Part shown: positions 52,751 through 62,142 of the stretch, in pieces | Position numbering within the stretch: the stretch's first letter is position 1 | Layout: each line of letters begins with the position of its first letter | From: CATQHB01 sp965262595 | GTDB taxonomy: Bacteria; Chloroflexota; Dehalococcoidia; Lucifugimonadales; UBA3495 | Length of the DNA: 64,000 bases | NCBI GenBank assembly: GCA_965262595.1 | Contig: OZ253548.1 | Coordinates: forward strand, 2,418,001 to 2,482,000 | Direction: 5' to 3' | Position numbers and translations under genes: made by a program | Notes under the pieces: generated by a model | Databases searched by the model: none | What the model saw: only the letters and a program-made list of their open reading frames with translations | Told to the model about the DNA's origin: nothing

Positions 52751-54250
52751 CTACGGTTCCAGGCGTTCCAAGTGTTCCAAGTGTTCCAAGTGTTCCAAGT
52801 GTTCCAGGAACTGTTGGTAGCTGGTAAATTGGGACACCGTTTCCAGAAAATGGCTTACTGAATCACTGCGGCGGCGCAGTTCCCGCAGTTGCTCCCCAAT
52901 GGGACTGACCGAGCCGGGGCCGGTGGCGTAGGAGCCGTGAAAGGCAAAGTAGGCCTGGTTGATTTTGCGGATGTTGTATCCGTTGGCGAGAAAGTTTTGG
53001 CGGCGTTCTTCCATATACGCCTCCGCTTCCTCAATCTTGCCCTCGACCAGCAGTTTCTCGGCCCGTCGGCGGGTTTGGCGCATCTCGTTGGTAAAATCAA
53101 AGCGTCCGGGGTCCGGCTCCGACTTTGATTCCGAATCCGACCCCGAATCCGACCCCGAATCCGACCCCGATTCCGACCCCGATTCCGATTCTGCCGGAGC
53201 CGCCGCCGGAGCGCGGTTCACCACCTCGCCGGTCAGGGCGGTAAAGGTCAAGTCCCCCAATTCCTCTCCGGCGATGCTGGCGGTAGTCTCATTTAAGGTC
53301 AGCAGCTCCGGGCTTTTGTGGAGATTGCGGCCCAGGGGTTGGAAGAAGAGCCAATGGTGCAGCCACTCGTGGGCCGTAACCGTCAAGGCATAATTCATCC
53401 CGGCGGTATCTAATACCACGCTGGGATAAACCGCCAGGCCGCCGGTATTTTCGACCAGGGCGGAAAGATTTTCCGAGCGGAATAACCGTTCTTCAATTCC
53501 TTCCCTGACCTGGTCGTCCAGACCGGGCCGGAGCAGGATTGTGTGCTGCCGGTAGATGCGGTCTCGGGGAGAAACCACCAACAGGCTGGGTGGGCCGCCG
53601 AACACCGCGTCCACCGGCGGAAAAGGGACTCCCCAGGGGGCGGTAATTCCCTCCCGGGTCAGGACGGCGGCTAACTCCCCCTCGATAAGCGCTTCTACCT
53701 GCGGACGCAGGGCCTGGCGCCGCTCCTCATTCTCCTCTATCTGCCCGGTCAGGTCCTGAGCTTGGGAAAGAGCTTCCTGCGGCCCTTTGGAAGTCGCTTC
53801 GTCAGCCGCTTCGTCAGCCGCCTCGGACGGCGATACCCCGGCCGGGGGCTTGACTGCCTGGGCCAACCGCAGTTGGTACTTCAGTTGTCCCAAGTCCTGG
53901 CCCAGGGCAAAAAATTCTCTGGCTTGGGCGACCCGTTCCTCCCGGGGCAGCCCGGCCCGGCCCGGCCATAGATTTCCCAGCTTGCGGAGCCATTTGTCCG
54001 GCAGGTTGCCCAGTTCCCAGGTGAGTATGCTGTAACGGTGCGAAGCCACGGCCAGGTCAATGGTTGAGGGACGAAAATCCTCGCAGGCTGCCGACAGGAT
54101 CAGCAGCGTCAGAAAAAATGCCAGCAGCCCCCGGCGAATCCGTCTCCGGCCTGCCTGCCAGCGGCCTTGCTTCCGGCGGCCGGGCTTCCGGCGGAGCGTG
54201 GGGGCTTCTGAACCGTTTATTCCATTAGCCTTTCCGGGCAACCGACCCAT
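52751..54250 (-). CDS. Lipoprotein with HExxH zinc-protease motif
   Basis: 499 aa. A basic N-terminus and hydrophobic stretch end in lipobox LSAAC (C56), so it is an exported lipoprotein. H294-E295-x2-H298 in VTAHEWLHHWLFF followed by LNETTASIAGEELG (Glu about 321-330) is a gluzincin-type zinc site. A Ser-Asp/Ser-Glu repeat (about 355-385) and a C-terminal LEH x4 repeat are encoded by in-frame tandem repeats (53115-53195 and 52756-52806). The exact peptidase family is not recognised. Monocistronic. Confidence 0.75.
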   Translation of the reverse strand: MGRLPGKANGINGSEAPTLRRKPGRRKQGRWQAGRRRIRRGLLAFFLTLLILSAACEDFRPSTIDLAVASHRYSILTWELGNLPDKWLRKLGNLWPGRAGLPREERVAQAREFFALGQDLGQLKYQLRLAQAVKPPAGVSPSEAADEAADEATSKGPQEALSQAQDLTGQIEENEERRQALRPQVEALIEGELAAVLTREGITAPWGVPFPPVDAVFGGPPSLLVVSPRDRIYRQHTILLRPGLDDQVREGIEERLFRSENLSALVENTGGLAVYPSVVLDTAGMNYALTVTAHEWLHHWLFFQPLGRNLHKSPELLTLNETTASIAGEELGDLTFTALTGEVVNRAPAAAPAESESGSESGSDSGSDSGSDSESKSEPDPGRFDFTNEMRQTRRRAEKLLVEGKIEEAEAYMEERRQNFLANGYNIRKINQAYFAFHGSYATGPGSVSPIGEQLRELRRRSDSVSHFLETVSQFTSYQQFLEHLEHLEHLEHLERLEP

Positions 54251-54424
54251 AATTCACGCCTTTACCAATTCAAAGAGTATCTGGCGGTAAGACATAAAGC
54301 AGGTGGCCCCTCGCCGGGGAAAACCGGCTGTATCTCATCTTACTAACTATACGTTGAATAAGGAATGACCGGCGGACAGCAGACCATGAGGAGCAACCCC
54401 CGGGGCTGCCTGGGCGCAGAGTCC

Positions 54425-54650
54425 AGGTTAATCGCATTTGGGCGACCAATGTCCCCGGCAATCGTCTTTGGAACTTGATGCCTCGGATTCGCCGCTTTGA
54501 TTCCGGCCCGCTGCCGTCCTTCCGGATTTCTCCGGATTCCGGAGAATCCCCGGCATAGGCCAACTTGCCTGGGGCGAAACTGTCTGGATTATGGCCTGCG
54601 CCGGAGGGACGATTTCGCGGCGCTTTAATCGTCCAAACGCCGCTGCCCCG
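54425..54650. repeat. Long dispersed repeat in the 54251-54728 gap
   Basis: AATCGCATTTGGGCGACCAA, GTCCCCGGCAATCGTCTTTG, an inner CCGGATTTCTCCGGATTCC palindrome and a complementary GACGATTTCGCGGCGCTTTAATCGTCC end. It is the longest copy of the family at 3541/4390/41986. No gene in this gap. Confidence 0.65.
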
Positions 54651-54728
54651 GCGCGGTGTCTGACCCTTCTTGACACTGTTGGCCCCTGATTGTACACTCT
54701 TGCCCAATAGCGACCGGGAGGTTTTACC

Positions 54729-55187
54729 TTGTCAACCCCTGCCTCATTCCTTACCGAAGAGATGCGGCAACAAGCCATCGGTTTGGAAAGCGTTCCGGCC
54801 ACTATGGAAGTGGAAAAGGGCGCCATCCGGCGGTTCGCCGAAGCTATTGGGGACGCTAGTCCACTGTGGAACGATGAGGTTGCGGCCCGTAAGACCCGGT
54901 ACGGCGGCCTGACCGCACCCCCCACCTTTCTCCGCTCCATGCGGGGCGTACAAGTTAACCTTCCCTTTGAGCTGTCCTTCAGCCGCCGTTTGGACGGGGG
55001 CAGCGATTGGGAATACTTTCAGCCGGTGCGTCCGGGTGATTCTATTACCGCCGTGGCCCGCATTGCCGACCTGACCGAGCGCAGCGGCCGCCTGGGTACG
55101 ATGGTCTTTATGAATACCGTCACCACCTATCGCAACCAGTTCGATGAGGTGGTCGCCACCCAAACCAACACCCTGATTGCGTATTAA
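54729..55187 (+). CDS. MaoC-like / FAS1-type hotdog dehydratase N-domain protein
   Basis: 152 aa from a TTG start with GGGAGG upstream. VEKGAIRRFAEAIGDASPLWNDEVAARKTRYGGLTAPPTFLRSM is the N-terminal MaoC dehydratase (FAS1_DH_region) pattern; VRPGDSITAVARIADLTERSGRLGTMVFMNTVTTYRNQ completes the hotdog. Usually non-catalytic or partner half of a two-gene (R)-hydratase. The second MaoC gene follows after 56 bases, and two (R)-type dehydrogenases lie further on, suggesting one fatty-acyl-type pathway. Confidence 0.88.
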   Translation: MSTPASFLTEEMRQQAIGLESVPATMEVEKGAIRRFAEAIGDASPLWNDEVAARKTRYGGLTAPPTFLRSMRGVQVNLPFELSFSRRLDGGSDWEYFQPVRPGDSITAVARIADLTERSGRLGTMVFMNTVTTYRNQFDEVVATQTNTLIAY

Positions 55188-55243
55188 GACAGTCCGATGA
55201 GATCGCCGAACTTGCGGAAATACTGCGTCAGAGGCAGCAGCAG

Positions 55244-55678
55244 ATGACCGAGCAAATTTACTGGGAAGATGTGACCGAGGGGATGGATTTACCCGCGATG
55301 GTCAAGGAACCCACCACCCGCCAACTGGTACAGTACGCCGGAGCCTCCGGCGACTTCTACGAGATTCATTACGACAAAGACTTTGCCCAGGGGAATATGC
55401 TGGATGGGCCAATTCTTCACGGCGCCCTGAAGAGCGCCTTCCTGGGCCAATTGGTCACCGACTGGATGGGGCCTCTGGGAACCCTGAAGCGGCTGCAGTG
55501 TCAGTACCGGGGTATGGACGTCCCCGGCCAGCCGATAACTGCCAGGGGCGCCGTTACCCGCAAATATGAGGAAAACGGTCAGCGCCTGGTGGATTGCAAT
55601 ATCTGGCTGGAAAACCCGGAAGGCCAGAACACCACCCCGGGGAACGCCACTGTAATTTTGCCCAGTAGGCAAGGCTGA
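55244..55678 (+). CDS. MaoC family enoyl-CoA hydratase
   Basis: 144 aa hotdog. TRQLVQYAGASGDFYEIHYDKDFAQ contains the hydratase Asp/His pair (D-F-Y-E-I-H), followed by GPILHGALKSAFLGQLVTDW and CQYRGMDVPGQPITARGAVTRKYEE. Probably the catalytic partner of the preceding gene, hydrating an enoyl-CoA to an (R)-3-hydroxyacyl-CoA-type product. The PaREP1 gene starts 4 bases after its stop. Confidence 0.9.
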   Translation: MTEQIYWEDVTEGMDLPAMVKEPTTRQLVQYAGASGDFYEIHYDKDFAQGNMLDGPILHGALKSAFLGQLVTDWMGPLGTLKRLQCQYRGMDVPGQPITARGAVTRKYEENGQRLVDCNIWLENPEGQNTTPGNATVILPSRQG

Positions 55679-55682
55679 CGCC

Positions 55683-56225
55683 ATGACTACGCCAACCGTA
55701 CAAGCGCCACAGCCGGGCGGGCATAACCCCGATGGCTATATGCAGATGAGCCACCATTACGTAAGTCAATCCAGGGTTGAGCTGGGAGCAGGGGACTTGG
55801 TTCAGGCATCGGAGAAGGCATCCGGGGCAGTCGCCACCGCCCTGAAAGCCATAGCCCAGCAACGAAGCTGGCGACATGACAGCCACGCCCTGCGGCAAGC
55901 AGTCGTTTCCCAGTTGGGGGCCGAACTCGGGTCTCCAACGGCAGCGGCGCAAGTTCTTTATCGGGGCCGGGCCGAGGCTGATTCACAGCACCAGAACTAT
56001 TATGAGAACTTCCTCTATGAAGAGGATATTCTCTACAGTATCGGTATCGCTGAAACCTTCGTGCAGGCTATTGAGCAACTGATGAATGAACCGCCCAAAC
56101 CTTTCACGGTGTCCAAACCCTTGGACCGACATCGCATTGCCCAGCTTACCGGTTACGAACCGGACTTGGGTGTTACTGACGCCCAGGGGTTTGCCAACTT
56201 TGACGGTGTAGTAAGGGAGGAGTAG
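55683..56225 (+). CDS. PaREP1-family (HEPN-like) protein, paralog 3
   Basis: 180 aa. MQMSHHYVSQSRVELGAGDLVQASEKASGAVATALKAIAQQRSW is the PaREP1 core; R61-x3-H65-x2-H68 matches paralogs 1 and 2 exactly in spacing, followed by SQHQNYYENF. It has N- and C-terminal extensions. It starts 4 bases after the MaoC hydratase, so unlike the other two it lies in an operon. Function unknown. Confidence 0.75.
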   Translation: MTTPTVQAPQPGGHNPDGYMQMSHHYVSQSRVELGAGDLVQASEKASGAVATALKAIAQQRSWRHDSHALRQAVVSQLGAELGSPTAAAQVLYRGRAEADSQHQNYYENFLYEEDILYSIGIAETFVQAIEQLMNEPPKPFTVSKPLDRHRIAQLTGYEPDLGVTDAQGFANFDGVVREE

Positions 56226-56233
56226 GCCTTCAA

Positions 56234-56261
56234 CAACCTACCATAGTCATTAGGTAGGTTG
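56234..56261 (+). terminator. Hairpin after PaREP1 paralog 3
   Basis: CAACCTACC (56234-56242) pairs perfectly with GGTAGGTTG (56253-56261), loop of 10, nine bases after the stop codon. No T run, so strength is uncertain. Confidence 0.6.
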
Positions 56262-56291
56262 ATTACGAGACTGGCAGGTCTGTCATCATGA

Positions 56292-56477
56292 ATTGCGGGA
56301 CTTCTTTGGGCCGCCTTCTTTGGTTGTGTACTTGCGATCATTGTTGTACTTATAGTTATAAGTATTGCTAAGATCGAAACACTAGGAGAGAGGCGATTAG
56401 CTTGCGTCGAAGAAATGACTCCATATATGGGCCGTGCTGAGGCAGGCCTATATTGTGTAGCAACTATTAAGTATTAA
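56292..56477 (+). pseudogene. Possible remnant of a small membrane protein
   Basis: A 61-codon open frame with no standard start encodes IAGLLWAAFFGCVLAIIVVLIVISIAKIE, one clear membrane helix, and a polar end with three cysteines. Directly before it is a TGA and, nine codons further up, a TTG. Either an interrupted gene or one with a rare ATT start. The rest of the 56226-56556 gap shows nothing. Confidence 0.35.
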
Positions 56478-56556
56478 GCTCACCGTGAAACTATGATAAA
56501 CCCGTTGGGATTTAAGAGAGCCCAACCCAAGAATCGAAACCGAGGGTAACGTAAAC

Positions 56557-57474
56557 ATGGCAGACATACTCAGGGATAAAGTAGCCATTGTCACCGGCTC
56601 CGGCCGGGGCGTTGGTCGGGGTATCGCCAGGCTGATGGCCGCCGAGGGGGCCAAGGTGGTGGTGGTTGACCCCGGCGTCAATGTTGACGGCAGCGGCTTC
56701 GATCAGTCCATCGCCGAGCAGGTGGTGGAAGAAATCCGGCAGGAGGGCGGCGACGCCGTGGCCTGCCTGGAATCGGTGGTAACGATGGAGGGCGGCGAGA
56801 AAATCGTCCAGACCGCCATTGATAACTTCGGCAAGCTGGATATTGTCGTAACCTGCGCCGGCATTCTCCGCGACCGGATGATTTTCAATATGTCCGAGCA
56901 GGAATGGGACGACGTTATCGCGGTGCATCTCAAGGGCACCTTCAGCGTGGTCAAGAATGCCTGCATCCTGTTCCGCCAGCAGCGTTCCGGCCGGGTAATC
57001 ACCTTCAGCTCCCAATCCGGGCTGATGGGCAACTCCGGGCAGGCCAACTACGGCGCCGCCAAGTCGGGCATCGCCGGGTTCACCAAGGTGGTGGCCCGGG
57101 ATATGGGCCGCTACGGGGTAACCGCCAACTCCATCGCTCCCCGGGCTACCACCCGGATGATTGGGGCCATCCCCGACAGCGCGGCGGAGATTCGCGCCCG
57201 GGGCGGCGTGGCCGGTTTGGACCAGGGCGACGAGCCGGAGACGATGAACCCGGACGATATTGCCCCCTTCGTCTGCTACCTGGCCAGCGACTACTCCACC
57301 AACGTCAACGGACAGACTTTCCTGGTGTACGCCAGCGAAATATCGTTAATGTCCCAGCCCCGGCCGGAGCGGACCATATTCAACAACGGCCACTGGTCAA
57401 TGGAGGACATTGCGCCGCAGGCCAGGAACTACCTGACTCGCAATATCTATAACCCGGCCCCGCCGCGGGAGTAG
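56557..57474 (+). CDS. SDR family dehydrogenase, tandem copy 1
   Basis: 305 aa. NAD(P) motif TGSGRGVG (13-20), catalytic S152 region (ITFSSQSG), Y165 and K169 (NYGAAK), LDIVVTCAGILRDRMIFNMSEQEWDDVIAVHLKGTF. This last block resembles the (R)-hydroxyacyl-CoA dehydrogenase part of peroxisomal multifunctional protein 2. With MaoC hydratases nearby it suggests an (R)-specific beta-oxidation-like route. It is highly similar to the following gene. Confidence 0.9.
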   Translation: MADILRDKVAIVTGSGRGVGRGIARLMAAEGAKVVVVDPGVNVDGSGFDQSIAEQVVEEIRQEGGDAVACLESVVTMEGGEKIVQTAIDNFGKLDIVVTCAGILRDRMIFNMSEQEWDDVIAVHLKGTFSVVKNACILFRQQRSGRVITFSSQSGLMGNSGQANYGAAKSGIAGFTKVVARDMGRYGVTANSIAPRATTRMIGAIPDSAAEIRARGGVAGLDQGDEPETMNPDDIAPFVCYLASDYSTNVNGQTFLVYASEISLMSQPRPERTIFNNGHWSMEDIAPQARNYLTRNIYNPAPPRE

Positions 57475-57575
57475 CCCGGCGGCAAGGCTCAACCCAAACC
57501 GGCTCGGTGAGCAACCTTGGCGCCAAACCAAATCCGAGTCAACTATACTTCTATACTCCTAACGGGAGCGCATAA

Positions 57576-58496
57576 ATGCCCAATCTTCTGAAGGATAAAG
57601 TAGCAATCGTAACCGGCTCCGGCCGCGGCGTTGGCCGGGGTGTGGCCCACCAGATGGCCGCCGAGGGGGCCAAGGTGGTGGTGGTTGACCCCGGCGTCAA
57701 CATTGACGGCAGCGGGTTCGACCAGTCCATCGCCGAGCAGGTGGTCAGCGAAATCCGGGAGGCCGGCGGCGAGGCGGTCGCCTGCACCGAGTCGGTGGTC
57801 AGCATGGAGGGCGGCGAGAATATTATCCAGACCGCCATCGACCAATACGGCAAGCTGGACATCGTGGTAACCTGCGCCGGCATCCTCCGCGACCGGATGA
57901 TATTCAATATGTCCGAGCAGGAGTGGGACGACGTTATCGCGGTGCATCTCAAGGGCACCTTCACCATCGTCAAGCATGCCTGCATCCTGTTCCGGCAGCA
58001 GCGTTCCGGGCGGGTCATCACCTTTAGCTCCACCTCCGGACTCTACGGCAACTCGGGGCAAGCCAACTACGGGGCGGCCAAGGACGGTATCGCCGGATTC
58101 ACCCGGGTCGTGGCCCGGGACATGGGCCGGTACGGAGTTACCGCTAACTCCATTGCTCCCAGCGCGCAAACCCGGATGATTGTCAGCGTCCCCGACGAGG
58201 CGCGCGACTTGCGGGCGGCCCGAGGCATGACCGGCGGCAACGTGGGAGGACTGCGCGGCGAGCCGGACGACGTGGCCCCCTTTACCGCCTGGCTGGCATC
58301 CGACGAATCCGCTCAGGTCAACGGCCACGTATTTTACGTCACCGCCGGGCTGGTCAGCCTGCTGAACGAGCCGGAGCCGGTACGGACGATGCACAAGGAC
58401 GGACGGTGGACGGTGGAGGAAATTATCAATGTCTTCCCGGCCACTCTGGGAGTGGAGTTGCATAACCCGGCTCCGGCTCCGCCGCCCGCGGTTTAG
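57576..58496 (+). CDS. SDR family dehydrogenase, tandem copy 2
   Basis: 306 aa, co-linear with the preceding gene without large gaps and mostly identical up to about residue 185 (same TGSGRGVG, GGEN/K, CAGILRDRMIFNMSEQEW, NYGAAK with Y165/K169), then diverging in the substrate-cap and C-terminal region (SAQTRMIVSVPDEARDLRAARGMTGG versus RATTRMIGAIPDSAAEIRARGG). A recent duplication with changed specificity is the simplest reading. 101 bases after copy 1, with its own GGGAGC ribosome site. Confidence 0.9.
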   Translation: MPNLLKDKVAIVTGSGRGVGRGVAHQMAAEGAKVVVVDPGVNIDGSGFDQSIAEQVVSEIREAGGEAVACTESVVSMEGGENIIQTAIDQYGKLDIVVTCAGILRDRMIFNMSEQEWDDVIAVHLKGTFTIVKHACILFRQQRSGRVITFSSTSGLYGNSGQANYGAAKDGIAGFTRVVARDMGRYGVTANSIAPSAQTRMIVSVPDEARDLRAARGMTGGNVGGLRGEPDDVAPFTAWLASDESAQVNGHVFYVTAGLVSLLNEPEPVRTMHKDGRWTVEEIINVFPATLGVELHNPAPAPPPAV

Positions 58497-58735
58497 GGGG
58501 GCTGGCGCATGGGGCACGGTTTAACAACAAGGGCTCTTCTCTTTAAGTACTTGTTATCCGGCAATTCTGCAAATGCAATAGTTTGAATATGTCATTGGCA
58601 AGATGTCCCGACTGCAAGAGAACGAATGGCGTATTATATTTTGTGGAATTGCTTCGGGTTAGCCGACCCTCTTTGTAAATTACAGTGGAGTGACCGCTAT
58701 ATTGTGTAACGATTACGATAGAGAGGTGCCATGTC

Positions 58736-60517
58736 ATGGACGCTAATATATTAACCTTGCAACAGTTGTTTGGGTCTGATGTTTCTTATCGCATCCCTCA
58801 ATTTCAACGGCCCTATGCTTGGAAGAAAGATGAGCAATGGAAGCCGCTATGGGACGACACTGCAAACGTCGCTGGAAATATTTTGAGACTGAAGGATGGA
58901 GCGGTGCCGCCCCATTTCATGGGTGCCATAGTATTGCAGAGGCAGGATAACAATACGGCAGAGGTGGACAAGCGGATAGTGGTTGATGGCCAGCAGAGGC
59001 TTACCACTCTCCAACTATTGATCCGTGCTGCTCAGGATGTTTTTTTAAGCTTGGACGACGCGGAGCGCGCCAAGGACCTAGAGAAGTTAACGCTTAACGC
59101 GGAAGACCATTGGGGTGGTGACTCTGACAACCAGACCAAGATCCGCCAGTCCAACCTCAACGACCAACGGGCTTTTCAAGAAGCTATTAGAGGTTCTGGT
59201 AACGGACAAGGGCCTTTGCGGTCCATTGGGGAAGCATTTCAGTATTTCAAGCAAGAGATAACCGACTGGCTGAACAAGGAACCAGGAAACAGGGGAGCCC
59301 GTTCAAGGGCTTTGAAAAAGGCTCTTGTTCAGCACCTGCAAGTTGCTGCCATCGATTTAGACGAAGGCGAAAAACCTCACTTCATCTTTGCGGTTCTGAA
59401 TACACGTGCGGAGCCCTTGAAGCAATCCGACCACATCAAGAACACGGTTATGTACGAAGCTAATGTTGTTGACGACGGCAACAAAGCGAATGAGCTTTGG
59501 GGAATGTTCGACAACAACGATTGGTGGCGCCAAGATACAAAGGAAGGACGGCTAGTACGCATTCATCTCGATAGGTTCTTGAACTACTGGTTGGTCATGT
59601 GGCTTGGCCAGGAAGTGACTGCTGAACGTGTTTCATCTGAATTTAGCAACCGCGTAGAACTGGTGAAGAATACTACCGGCAAAAACGCCGTCGAAAATAT
59701 CGAGACTATCACTGCAAATATTCGCAAATCGGGGATAATCTACCAAGATATGGAGGAATGTAGGCAGCCTGGCATTGAGACCTTCCTCAAGCGTATGAAG
59801 ACCTTGGAACTCGGCGTAGTGATGCCGCCGCTACTTTGGCTTTACACGCAGGACGTTGCTGAAGAAAAGCGTCGAAGGAGTATTTGCGCGTTGGAGAGTT
59901 ATTTGGTGCGTCGTATGTTATGCGGTTTAGGTTCACAGGGCCTTAACAGGTTCTTTATCGAGCTTGTCGCCAAGCTGAGGGCCGCTGGAAGAGACAACGC
60001 AGACATATGCATCATTGAGTTTCTCAGTGGTACAACTGTTGAGAACCGAATCTGGCCTAAGGACGGTATGCTTTCCGAGAACCTGATAAATGCACCCCTA
60101 CGGGGTAACTCCAGCAGGCAAAAGATGGTGCTGGAAGCCATTGAAATGTCACTGAGAAGCGACAAAACAGAGGAGCTTGGCCAGTTCCGGAATCTAACCG
60201 TCGAGCATATATTACCTCAATCGTGGCAGCAGAACTGGCCCTTGCCGACTGACAGCGAAGAAGCATTGGAGACTAGAGAAAAAGCGGTCAAGGAAATCGG
60301 GAACTTAACGTTGGTAACCAATAAATTAAATCCCAGCTTATCCAATGCCTCTTGGGGTGAAAAGCGACCTACACTTGAAAAACATACCGCTCTCCGCCTA
60401 AATTGGGAATTGTTAAACAACTTTCCCGGGACATGGGATGAGCAAGCCATTCACGAGCGCAGTCGTCAGCTTACAGAGTCGATTAAGAATACCTGGCCCT
60501 ACGCAGATAAGCTTTAA
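58736..60517 (+). CDS. GmrSD-type (DUF262/DUF1524) restriction enzyme, single chain
   Basis: 593 aa. N-terminal DUF262 (GmrS): RIPQFQRPYAWKK (20-31) and IVVDGQQRLTTLQLL (81-95), the NTP-binding ParB/sulfiredoxin-like motifs. C-terminal DUF1524 (GmrD): VEHILPQSWQQNW (E490, H491) and GNLTLVTNKLNPSLSNASWGEKR, an HNH-type nuclease site. Family members are type IV enzymes against glucosylated hydroxymethylcytosine phage DNA. Lower GC than neighbours and flanked by gene-poor DNA, consistent with a horizontally acquired defence gene. Confidence 0.92.
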   Translation: MDANILTLQQLFGSDVSYRIPQFQRPYAWKKDEQWKPLWDDTANVAGNILRLKDGAVPPHFMGAIVLQRQDNNTAEVDKRIVVDGQQRLTTLQLLIRAAQDVFLSLDDAERAKDLEKLTLNAEDHWGGDSDNQTKIRQSNLNDQRAFQEAIRGSGNGQGPLRSIGEAFQYFKQEITDWLNKEPGNRGARSRALKKALVQHLQVAAIDLDEGEKPHFIFAVLNTRAEPLKQSDHIKNTVMYEANVVDDGNKANELWGMFDNNDWWRQDTKEGRLVRIHLDRFLNYWLVMWLGQEVTAERVSSEFSNRVELVKNTTGKNAVENIETITANIRKSGIIYQDMEECRQPGIETFLKRMKTLELGVVMPPLLWLYTQDVAEEKRRRSICALESYLVRRMLCGLGSQGLNRFFIELVAKLRAAGRDNADICIIEFLSGTTVENRIWPKDGMLSENLINAPLRGNSSRQKMVLEAIEMSLRSDKTEELGQFRNLTVEHILPQSWQQNWPLPTDSEEALETREKAVKEIGNLTLVTNKLNPSLSNASWGEKRPTLEKHTALRLNWELLNNFPGTWDEQAIHERSRQLTESIKNTWPYADKL

Positions 60518-60797
60518 TCAGAGGGTACTTGGCCAGGGTTTGTGAGGAGGTCGCGTACCTATATTGGTTTCTGTAGTCGTTTCTAAGAGGGTAGGAATCC
60601 AGTGGAGTAATAGGCAGAAATTCTCCCTTGCGAAAAATCCAAAATATAGGGGAGTGTATTTCGGATGATGTCGCTCTGATAGCAAGTGGGGGTGCTATTG
60701 AACTTACGACCTCCTTATATGCCAGTCTGAAACTCCTATGATCGTTTGTGCCTGTTCACGGACATTCGTGGATTAACAAAATAAGAGGGAATAGCAA

Positions 60798-61952
60798 ATG
60801 TTTCGCAGCTTTAGCGCTTCCTATGCCGGCCACGTGGTGGATGATCACCTGGGCTTTGAGGGCACTCCGGCCAACGACCGCCGTTATTCTAACGAAAAGC
60901 TGGCATCGGCTTTTGATTGGGCGTTGGATTTCTCCCGCCACCTGGAAAGCCTGGGCTATGATGAGTTCTGGATGGCGGAGCACCACTTTCAGACGGAGGG
61001 GTACGAGTGTATCCCCAACCTGCTGATGTTGAGCCTTTACCTGGCGAGCAACACGGAACGGCTCAAGTACGGCTGCGGCTTTAACATTACCCCGATGTGG
61101 CATCCGCTGCGCCTGGCCGAAGACTTTGCCATGGCCGACATTCTGACCGGCGGCCGAGTGATTTTCGGCGTGGGCCGCGGCTACCATTCCCGGGAAGTGG
61201 AAACCTTCGACGCTCCGATGCTGGACGGCGACGCCAACCGGGAACTGTTCGAGGAGCAAGTGGAAGTCCTGGTAAAGGCCTTTTCTCAGGAGTCCTTTTC
61301 CCACCAGGGCAAGCACTACCGGATACCCGCCCCGGTGCCCTATCGGGGCTACCAACTGGAAGAGTTGAGCCTGGTGCCCCGCCCGGTCAATCAGCCGGTG
61401 GACATCTGGCAGCCGTTGGTCAGCGGCAATCCCAAGGGCGTTGACTTTATGGGCCGGATGGGCATCAAGGCGTTGATCGCCAATACGCCGGAGCCGGCCC
61501 TGAGCGAACGGATGGCCCTCTACCAGCAGTCGGCGGCGTCCCACGGCCGGGAGTTGGCTCTGGGAGAGGACATAGCCCTGGGCTATCGCTTCTTCATCGC
61601 CGACACGCAGCAGAAAGCCATTGACCAGGCCCGCCCCTACTTTGAGGAAGCCCTGAAGTTTGCCGCTCCCCTGGGACTGATGCGCCTGAGCGAGGAACAG
61701 ATAGACGCGGTGGCCCAACCGGGCCGGGCCCGGGGCATTGAACTGCCCACCCTGGAAGACGCAGTGGCTAACAAGGTCTGGCTGTGCGGCTCGCCGGAGC
61801 AGATTGCCGACCACCTGATGAGCGTGGAAGAGCAATATCCGGGGACGGAGCGGGTGAATTTGGGCGCGGTTATGGGAATGCCTCAAGAGGTGTTCAAGGA
61901 CCAGTTGACCAAGTTTGCCGAAGGGGTTCTCCCCCTGATGCAAGGGCGTTAG
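60798..61952 (+). CDS. LLM class flavin-dependent oxidoreductase
   Basis: 384 aa TIM-barrel. SRHLESLGYDEFWMAEHHFQTEGYECIPNLL, YGCGFNITPMWHPLRLAEDFAMADILTGGRVIFGVGRGYH and the C-terminal LCGSPEQIADHLMSVEEQYPG are the bacterial luciferase-like pattern. Members use FMN or F420; with npdG in the window F420 is possible, but AEHHF-type motifs also occur in FMN monooxygenases. Its 3' end is duplicated 61 bp downstream. Confidence 0.9.
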   Translation: MFRSFSASYAGHVVDDHLGFEGTPANDRRYSNEKLASAFDWALDFSRHLESLGYDEFWMAEHHFQTEGYECIPNLLMLSLYLASNTERLKYGCGFNITPMWHPLRLAEDFAMADILTGGRVIFGVGRGYHSREVETFDAPMLDGDANRELFEEQVEVLVKAFSQESFSHQGKHYRIPAPVPYRGYQLEELSLVPRPVNQPVDIWQPLVSGNPKGVDFMGRMGIKALIANTPEPALSERMALYQQSAASHGRELALGEDIALGYRFFIADTQQKAIDQARPYFEEALKFAAPLGLMRLSEEQIDAVAQPGRARGIELPTLEDAVANKVWLCGSPEQIADHLMSVEEQYPGTERVNLGAVMGMPQEVFKDQLTKFAEGVLPLMQGR

Positions 61953-62014
61953 CCGGTATCAGAGTGTGCAACCGCACTTTTACAAGGTTCTCCCCCTGAT
62001 GCAAGGGCGTTAGC
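61925..62014. repeat. 29-bp direct duplication of the oxidoreductase 3' end
   Basis: GGTTCTCCCCCTGATGCAAG and the following GGCGTTAGC at 61925-61953 recur exactly at 61986-62014. The first copy includes the stop codon. After it, 62030-62108 is a dispersed hairpin of CCACAGAG...CTCTGTGG type. Confidence 0.9.
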
Positions 62015-62142
62015 GCGCGAGAATCTTTTTCACCACAGAGACACAGAGGCGGCCGAGATAAGCAGAGAATCCTCTGCGAATCTCCGCGTTACTCTGCATC
62101 TCTGTGGTTAAATTATCCTTAAGAGCAATTGATCACACAAGC

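Noticed and set aside
58592..58680. Small CPDCKRT zinc-ribbon peptide upstream of the GmrSD gene
   Set aside because: Only about 29 codons with one CxxC; no second half of a zinc ribbon and no clear ribosome site.
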